A DNA stretch of 64,000 nucleotides, taken from RPQJ01 sp052035645 (GTDB taxonomy: Bacteria; Pseudomonadota; Gammaproteobacteria; Steroidobacterales; Steroidobacteraceae). The stretch spans positions 1 to 64,000 of the forward strand of contig JBPOHK010000027.1 of NCBI GenBank assembly GCA_052035645.1, read 5' to 3'. Positions 53,701 to 64,000 of this stretch are shown here, in pieces; positions within the stretch are counted from its first letter, which is position 1, and each line of letters begins with the position of its first letter. The notes below the pieces were generated by a model, which searched no databases, had not been told where the DNA came from, and was given only the letters and a program-made list of their open reading frames with translations. The position numbers and the translations under genes were made by a program.

Positions 53701-56522
53701 GGCTTGGCGAGCGAGTCCCAGCCGGACGGCTTGAGGTCGGCGTCGTCGAGGTCGACGATCTGGCTGCGGCTGCCGTCCGTGTTGCCGCTGACGGCATACG
53801 GGTCGGACACCGTGTTGGTGAGCAGCGTGTCGCCGTAGTTGGAGTAGGTGCGCAGCGTATAGGTGTAGAACTTGCGGTCCCAGTCCGTGTCGCCCTCCAC
53901 GCTCCACACGCCGCTGTCCGGGTCGAGCGTCATCGGCACCGGGTCGCCGAAGGCCGAGCCGTCCGCGTTGTAGAGCTGGACGGTCACGCCCGGGTCGATG
54001 AGCGCCGTCGGCGCCCAGACCTTGAGGCTGGGCACCCCGCCGGAGTACGCCGGACCGAGGACGTCGTCCTGCGCCGCCTCGGAGTAGAGGTCGTCGAGGG
54101 CGCCCTGGATCTGCGCGCGCGTCACGTAGGTGACGACGCCGCTGGCGTCGCGGCCCACCACGTAGATCTGCGAGCGCGCGATGGCCCGGGCGTTGGCCAC
54201 CGAGCTGGCCGGCAGCGAGTACGCCGGGTACGTCGAGAGGTCCTTCAGGTAGTCGATCTGCGGATTGGTGCCGGCGCCGAGGCGCACGGTCACGTAGTTG
54301 CCGTCGAACCCGCCGGTCACGTTGTTGGTGAGCGAGGCGTCCGGCGAGTACAGCAGGTCGACCGTCGCGACGGTCACGCCGGTGGGCGCCTTCCACAGCA
54401 GGGTGTCGTCCAGCACCCAGTGCGCCGCGTAGTTCACCGGCTTGACGATGTTGTAGTACTGCGGCGTGGAGCTGACGTCGGTCACGCCCGAGATCACGAA
54501 CACCATGTTGCCGTCGGTGGCGATGCGGATCTCCTGGTCGGGGCCCGGATCCTTGGTGTCGCCCTTGTGCAGGATGAAGCCGAGCACGGCCGGGAACGCC
54601 GCCGCGGCCGGCGGGCTGTTGCTGTAGGCCGGGCTCTGGTTCTGCGGCAGCTTGATGCGGAAGTACGCGCCGTAGACCGGGTCGACGCCCTCCGGCGTCA
54701 GCGGGCCCGCCCAGGTGGTCCAGGTGTCGCCCGCCGGGTCCTTCGGGAACAGGTGCACGCCCCAGCCGTCGTAGTCGTCGGCCTTGCGCTTGTAGAACAG
54801 GATGACCTCGTCGGACTTCGGCACCGCGGCCGAGCCGCTGCCGGCGCCCGGCGTCCCGAGGCGGGCCTCAGGCACGCCGGAGAACGCGTACACGGGCTGG
54901 GTCGCCGTGTCGGCGTTGAAGACGATCGTCTCGGGGCTGCCGCCGCCGTTCGAGACCGACATGCTGACGTTCTGGTACGGATACAGCGGCACGCCCTTGA
55001 CGACGCAGCCGTAGGCGTCGCTGGTCGTCGCGGTGCAGGAATACTGCTGGCCGCCGATGGTGACCGTGGTCGAGCCGTAGCCGCCCGACGCGCGCCGGTA
55101 GTACACGTCGACGGCCTGCGCCGCCGGCTTGAACTTCGGGTTCGAGGTCCACTGGAAGTCCTCGATGCGCAGGTCGCCCGCGGTGCCGAGGTTCTGGATC
55201 TCGATGCGGGTGATGCGCGTGTCGCCGCCGGCCCGCGTCTCGTCGACGCTGATCGTGCCGGAGCCCTTCACCGTCTTGATGAGCACTTCCGCCGAGCCCG
55301 CCGTGAGCACGTCGCGCCCGTAGATGCGGATCTCGCCGCTGTCGGTCGGCTCCTCGCCGCCGCCGGTGGTGAGCACGGCCTTCTTGACGGTGACGACCGG
55401 CGCGTCCTTGTTGGACGCATTGACCGCGAATTCGTAGCAGTCGTTGGTCGGGATCTCGATCCTCAGGTTGCCCGGGTTGGTGCCGCAGGCCAGTGTGAGG
55501 GCGCTGCCGATCGTGACGGTGTCGGAGTCGCCCGCGCCGCAGTTGTTGACCCAGCCGGCGTCCGCGACCTTGAATTCCTTGGCGCCGGCCTCGACCTCGA
55601 GCTCGGTCTTGAGCAGGTTGCCGCCGTACTGCCACAGCTGGTTCTCGGGTGCCGCGGCCCAGTCGTTCTTCACGCTGCCGCGCACGTACATCGCCACGCC
55701 GTAGGGCGCGGTGTTGTCCAGGCCCTGGCTGCCGAGGCCGCAGGCCCGGGTGCCGCCACCGCCGCCACCACCACCGCCGCCGCCGCCCGAGGTCACCTTG
55801 GTGACCGTCACCGTGGGCGCGTTCGTGTCGGCCGAGTTGACGCTGAACTTGTAGTTGCCGTCCGCCGCGATCGCGAGCTTGAGGTTGCCCGGGTTGGTGC
55901 CGCAGGACATGGTGTACGTGGAGCCGAGCGCGACGGTGTCGCTCGAGCTGTTGGCGCCGCAGTTGACCAGCGCCCAGCCGGCGTCGGCGATCTTGAACTC
56001 GTAGTCGCCCGTGGTAATCGCCAGCGTGACCTCGCCGACGTCCGCGGAAACCTCGGCGAGCTGGTTGCCCGCGTCGGCGGCCCAGTCGTTGTAGACGCCG
56101 CCGCGCACGTAGGTCGCGACGTCGAACTTGCTGGCGCCCGGCGCCTTCGTCTTCGACGCACCGGCGCCCGCCGCGGCGACGACGGTCTCGTCCTTGGCCG
56201 CGAACTTCACGTTGTCCGCGGGCGTGGCGAAGTTGATCGTCGCCGTCGTGCCGTCCTTCACGATCCACGCCCCGTCGTTCGCGGCGACGCCGCCGAGGAA
56301 GCGCGCGTGGATCGGCGGGCTGCCGACCACGAAGTAGTCGAGCGGCGCGGCGAAGTTGAACGTCTCGCTGACCGTCACCGGCTTGTCGACGACGACACCT
56401 CCACCGCCGCCGTCGTCGAGATCGGCCGAGCCTCCGCTGCCGCTGCCGCACGCGGCCAGCGACAGGGCGCCGATGGAAACCAGGATGGAGTTGCGGAAAA
56501 GGCGAAGGAAAGAGCGCGACAT
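50721..56522 (-). CDS. pulA: Very large pullulanase-type alpha-1,6-glucosidase lipoprotein with five repeated binding-like modules
   Basis: 1933 residues. ATG 56522 has AGGAG 9 bases away; a GTG 6 bases upstream is too close to it. The lipobox LSLAAC follows a signal, then Gly/Ser and an acidic linker. Five modules share YVRG, DW, (Q/E)FK(I/V)AD.W and a NCG Cys: near residues 131 and 273, separated by a 12-Gly tract, and near 1595, 1710 and 1825. Between them is the pullulanase core: DAVLYELHVRDFS, GYDPYHYGSPEGSYS, DVVYNHTAQ, nucleophile in GFRFDIMAAHTKDQM, acid/base in IYGEGWNTGG and VEVHDNQTYWD. It should debranch pullulan, starch or glycogen on the outer surface; the modules probably bind glucan (inference). 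Confidence 0.92.
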   Translation of the reverse strand: MSRSFLRLFRNSILVSIGALSLAACGSGSGGSADLDDGGGGGVVVDKPVTVSETFNFAAPLDYFVVGSPPIHARFLGGVAANDGAWIVKDGTTATINFATPADNVKFAAKDETVVAAAGAGASKTKAPGASKFDVATYVRGGVYNDWAADAGNQLAEVSADVGEVTLAITTGDYEFKIADAGWALVNCGANSSSDTVALGSTYTMSCGTNPGNLKLAIAADGNYKFSVNSADTNAPTVTVTKVTSGGGGGGGGGGGGTRACGLGSQGLDNTAPYGVAMYVRGSVKNDWAAAPENQLWQYGGNLLKTELEVEAGAKEFKVADAGWVNNCGAGDSDTVTIGSALTLACGTNPGNLRIEIPTNDCYEFAVNASNKDAPVVTVKKAVLTTGGGEEPTDSGEIRIYGRDVLTAGSAEVLIKTVKGSGTISVDETRAGGDTRITRIEIQNLGTAGDLRIEDFQWTSNPKFKPAAQAVDVYYRRASGGYGSTTVTIGGQQYSCTATTSDAYGCVVKGVPLYPYQNVSMSVSNGGGSPETIVFNADTATQPVYAFSGVPEARLGTPGAGSGSAAVPKSDEVILFYKRKADDYDGWGVHLFPKDPAGDTWTTWAGPLTPEGVDPVYGAYFRIKLPQNQSPAYSNSPPAAAAFPAVLGFILHKGDTKDPGPDQEIRIATDGNMVFVISGVTDVSSTPQYYNIVKPVNYAAHWVLDDTLLWKAPTGVTVATVDLLYSPDASLTNNVTGGFDGNYVTVRLGAGTNPQIDYLKDLSTYPAYSLPASSVANARAIARSQIYVVGRDASGVVTYVTRAQIQGALDDLYSEAAQDDVLGPAYSGGVPSLKVWAPTALIDPGVTVQLYNADGSAFGDPVPMTLDPDSGVWSVEGDTDWDRKFYTYTLRTYSNYGDTLLTNTVSDPYAVSGNTDGSRSQIVDLDDADLKPSGWDSLAKPALEAPEDAVLYELHVRDFSIADTTVPAADRGKYTAFDVAGTAGRQHLQQLQAAGLTHVHLLPSFDIATVAENPSARIDIDDPVQALCDAVADAASLCFNPANGAKSIRQLLTEITATSPTSLQQQQIIGWISAVDGFNWGYDPYHYGSPEGSYSKDANGAQRVLDFRRMVKGLNDLGLRTVMDVVYNHTAQAGMGEKSVFDKIVPGYYQRRDLVTGGVTSKQCCNDIGTEWKLAEKLMFDTALRWQTEYKVDGFRFDIMAAHTKDQMQRLYAALQANDPAFYIYGEGWNTGGGQDDKRYVSARQDNLAGTGIGSFNDRMRDAVRGGGCCDSGVTLVNAQGYASGLWYDPNSANSGSAAEKTSLLDKADRIRAQIAGGIKSYSFQNAAGSTVAGSTLGSYAADPSEIVNYVEVHDNQTYWDISQFKHPAGTPAADRVRAQNVGTSVVLLAQGVPFLHAGQEMLRSKSTDTNSYNSGDWFNDIDWTLAGSKWAVGLPPQGDNQGSKAQAIAALGDPTAVTTQAQRQFAFDVAKEFLRIRKSSALFRLRTADQIKSRLSMLNTGPSQQAGVVAYRLDGCASPDLPGQPYGAVVTIINPTTNWTQLQLFKDENFALHPVQAGGVDAVVKTATHDSTAGFRVPPRTTAVFVKSTQSSCSPYGVPIFVRGLAGDWSANPARELTYTGGASYARDIAVVTGAQQFKIADNDWTSASNCGAGAGGLSLQVGKPAALLCDASSGNIDWSPPAAGDYTFSLDATSMANPVLTVGKVAPFGATTLYVRGIAGDWGTTNSMKWDGVGTYRAEILNLAAGASQFKIADADWGGNNGGASNCGAGATATVTVGTPFALNCNNSSGNLEINLATAGSYLFAVDGSNPAALTLTVEKLPYTAALFVRGLDADWTDAATNRMAYLGGGVYKYSKKLGVGAQQFKIADSGWTDGTNCGTGTAVTPGTPMTLACAGPGNDNIPFNVAAAGYYDFLMNATAPAAPVLTVNGP

Positions 56523-56747
56523 TGGCACACACTCCTGAGGTCAAGCGGCGGGAGCCCTGCGGAGCATTCCCCTGCTGCGGCTCCGAAATTCTCGACGGGG
56601 AGTCCGGGCCCGGCTTGTGAACGCGCGGGTGGGGACTCGCGGCGACGATGCCACTAATCCAGGGACCCCGCAAGCAGGGAAAACCTTGTCCAGCCCTTGT
56701 CTAAACGGCGCGGCGGCAGCCGCGAATGCGTCGCTGTCGTGTCGGCG
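56523..56747. promoter_or_regulatory. Intergenic region between glgX and pullulanase
   Basis: 225 bases hold the pullulanase leader and promoter. No strong intrinsic terminator for glgX was found; CTTGTCCAGCCCTTGTCTAA around 56685-56705 contains a CCTTGTC-CCTTGTC direct repeat that could be an activator site. Nothing else is recognised. Confidence 0.3.
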
Positions 56748-58846
<2,099 letters not shown>

Positions 58847-58850
<4 letters not shown>

Positions 58851-59731
58851 ACGATGCCTCGCCAGTCGGCGCCCAGCCGGGCGAACGCGTCGTGCAGCGC
58901 CTCGCGCAGCCCCGCCTCGAGCGGACCGCGCGCGACCGCCGCGACGTTGCGCTCGACGTGCCGGGCGTTGGTGCCGCCAACGATAACGCAGTCGACCCCG
59001 TCCGCGCAGGCGACGAAGCGCAGCGCGGCGGCCGGCCAGTCGTCGCCGGGGTCCGGCAGCAGCGGCCGCAGCCGCCGGAAGCGGCGGTGATACTCGGCGT
59101 GGGGCGGATCGGCGGGCTCGTCCGCCGCGGTCCAGGGGTGGCCCGCGAAGCTGCGCTTGGCGAGGGTGCCGATCCCGGCCGCGCGCGCCGCGCGCAGCCA
59201 CGGCAGGGCCTGCTGGTCGCAGAGGTTCACGGACGCCTGCACGGCGCCGAACGCACCGCTGTCGAGGGCGGCCCGCAGGGCCTCGTCGTCGCCCGAGTAG
59301 GCCGCGACGCGCACCTTGCCCCGGGCCACGCACTCGCACAGTGCATCGGTCACCTCCCCGCGCCGCAGCACCTCTGCACCACAGGAGTGCAGGTGCACGA
59401 TGTCGATCACGTCGGTGCGCAGGCGATCGCGTGCGTCATCGACGCCGCGCCGGATGCACTCGGCCGTCCAGTCGGCCACGCCCGGCACGCCGTAGCCGAC
59501 CTTGGTCGAAAGCACGAACTCGCCGCGCCGGTGCGCGAGGTGGCGCCCGATGCGCTCCTCCGACAGGCCGTAGGACCGCGCAGTGTCGATCAGGGCGAGG
59601 CCGGCATCGAGCACGGCGTTCAGCAGCCGGCCGGCCGCGTGCTCGTCGAGCGCGGGGTCGCCGGCCTGCATGGCGCCGAAGCCGAGCACGGGAACGACGA
59701 GCCCGGTGGCACCGAACGCGCGCGTCTGCAC
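58847..59731 (-). CDS. Aldo/keto reductase (D-threo-aldose dehydrogenase-like) in the glycogen operon
   Basis: 294 residues from GTG 59731. TRAFGATGLVVPVLGFGAMQ, the catalytic Asp/Tyr in LIDTARSYGLSEERIG, Lys in VLSTKVGYG and His in IVHLHSCGAEV make a complete AKR active site; the cofactor end is VIVGGTNARHVERNV. It resembles bacterial L-fucose or galactose dehydrogenases of AKR family. No signal peptide. It starts 8 bases after the glgB stop and overlaps glgX, so it is an integral operon member. An oxidoreductase acting on glucose or maltodextrin ends is possible but unproven. Confidence 0.88.
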
Positions 59732-59739
59732 GGGCGGAC

Positions 59740-61959
<2,220 letters not shown>

Positions 61960-61975
61960 GCCGGGAGTGTAACGC

Positions 61976-64000
<2,025 letters not shown>

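Noticed and set aside
55755..55792. Glycine-codon run in the pullulanase as a mobile insertion
   Set aside because: It is a simple (GGN)n linker tract between two modules, common in secreted glycosidases, without flanking repeats.
50658..56657. A 1999-codon open frame on the plus strand opposite the pullulanase
   Set aside because: Its predicted product is an Arg/Val/Ala/His-rich low-information sequence with no domain, and it is the mirror of codon bias in the real minus-strand gene.

Overview
The window is GC-rich (about 68-70% by eye) and densely coded on both strands, with many GTG starts and one likely TTG start. A type II secretion GspB tail, YgiQ, Rap1a/Tai, DUF4136, host-attachment and extracellular PHA-depolymerase families suggest a gammaproteobacterium, probably near the Xanthomonadales/Steroidobacterales/Nevskiales. 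That placement is inference from family content. No rRNA, tRNA, CRISPR array, transposase or phage gene was seen.

Layout. 1-31 kb is a mosaic of short housekeeping and accessory units: a gspB 3' end; a FakA-FakB-like fusion overlapping a Cys/Met PLP enzyme; periplasmic rhodanese, lipocalin and Rid proteins; a GNAT enzyme divergent from a LysR regulator; an EEP phosphatase and hydrolases; a receiver-TM-TonB_C hybrid; a beta-CASP nuclease behind a receiver/PAS/degenerate HD-GYP protein; a bactofilin-like protein; a TonB-dependent receptor with a structured RNA candidate downstream; a heme-sensor/methyltransferase pair; yebC; and ygiQ carrying an in-frame palindromic element.

31-64 kb is dominated by alpha-glucan metabolism on the minus strand. 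One unit (44.5 to 31.1 kb) reads lipoprotein amylase, malK, malE, malF, malG, Glucodextran_C protein, outer-membrane channel, internal terminator, Glucodextran_C-SHOCT protein, malQ. A second (64.0 to 56.7 kb) reads glgP, glgB, aldo/keto reductase, glgX, followed by a separate 1933-residue lipoprotein pullulanase. Together they would bind and cut starch or glycogen outside the cell, import maltodextrins across both membranes, and interconvert them with stored glycogen. Between the two lies a NodU/CmcH carbamoyltransferase with SxtJ and DUF5989 membrane partners and two convergent SGNH-hydrolase paralogues, probably a surface-glycan modification module.

The most unusual non-coding signals are a three-copy family of palindromes with arms built on AGGGGACACTC, each touching or supplying the stop codons of the genes beside it; the nested inverted-repeat element translated inside ygiQ; and a likely structured RNA at 20.8-21.0 kb ending in a clean intrinsic terminator.
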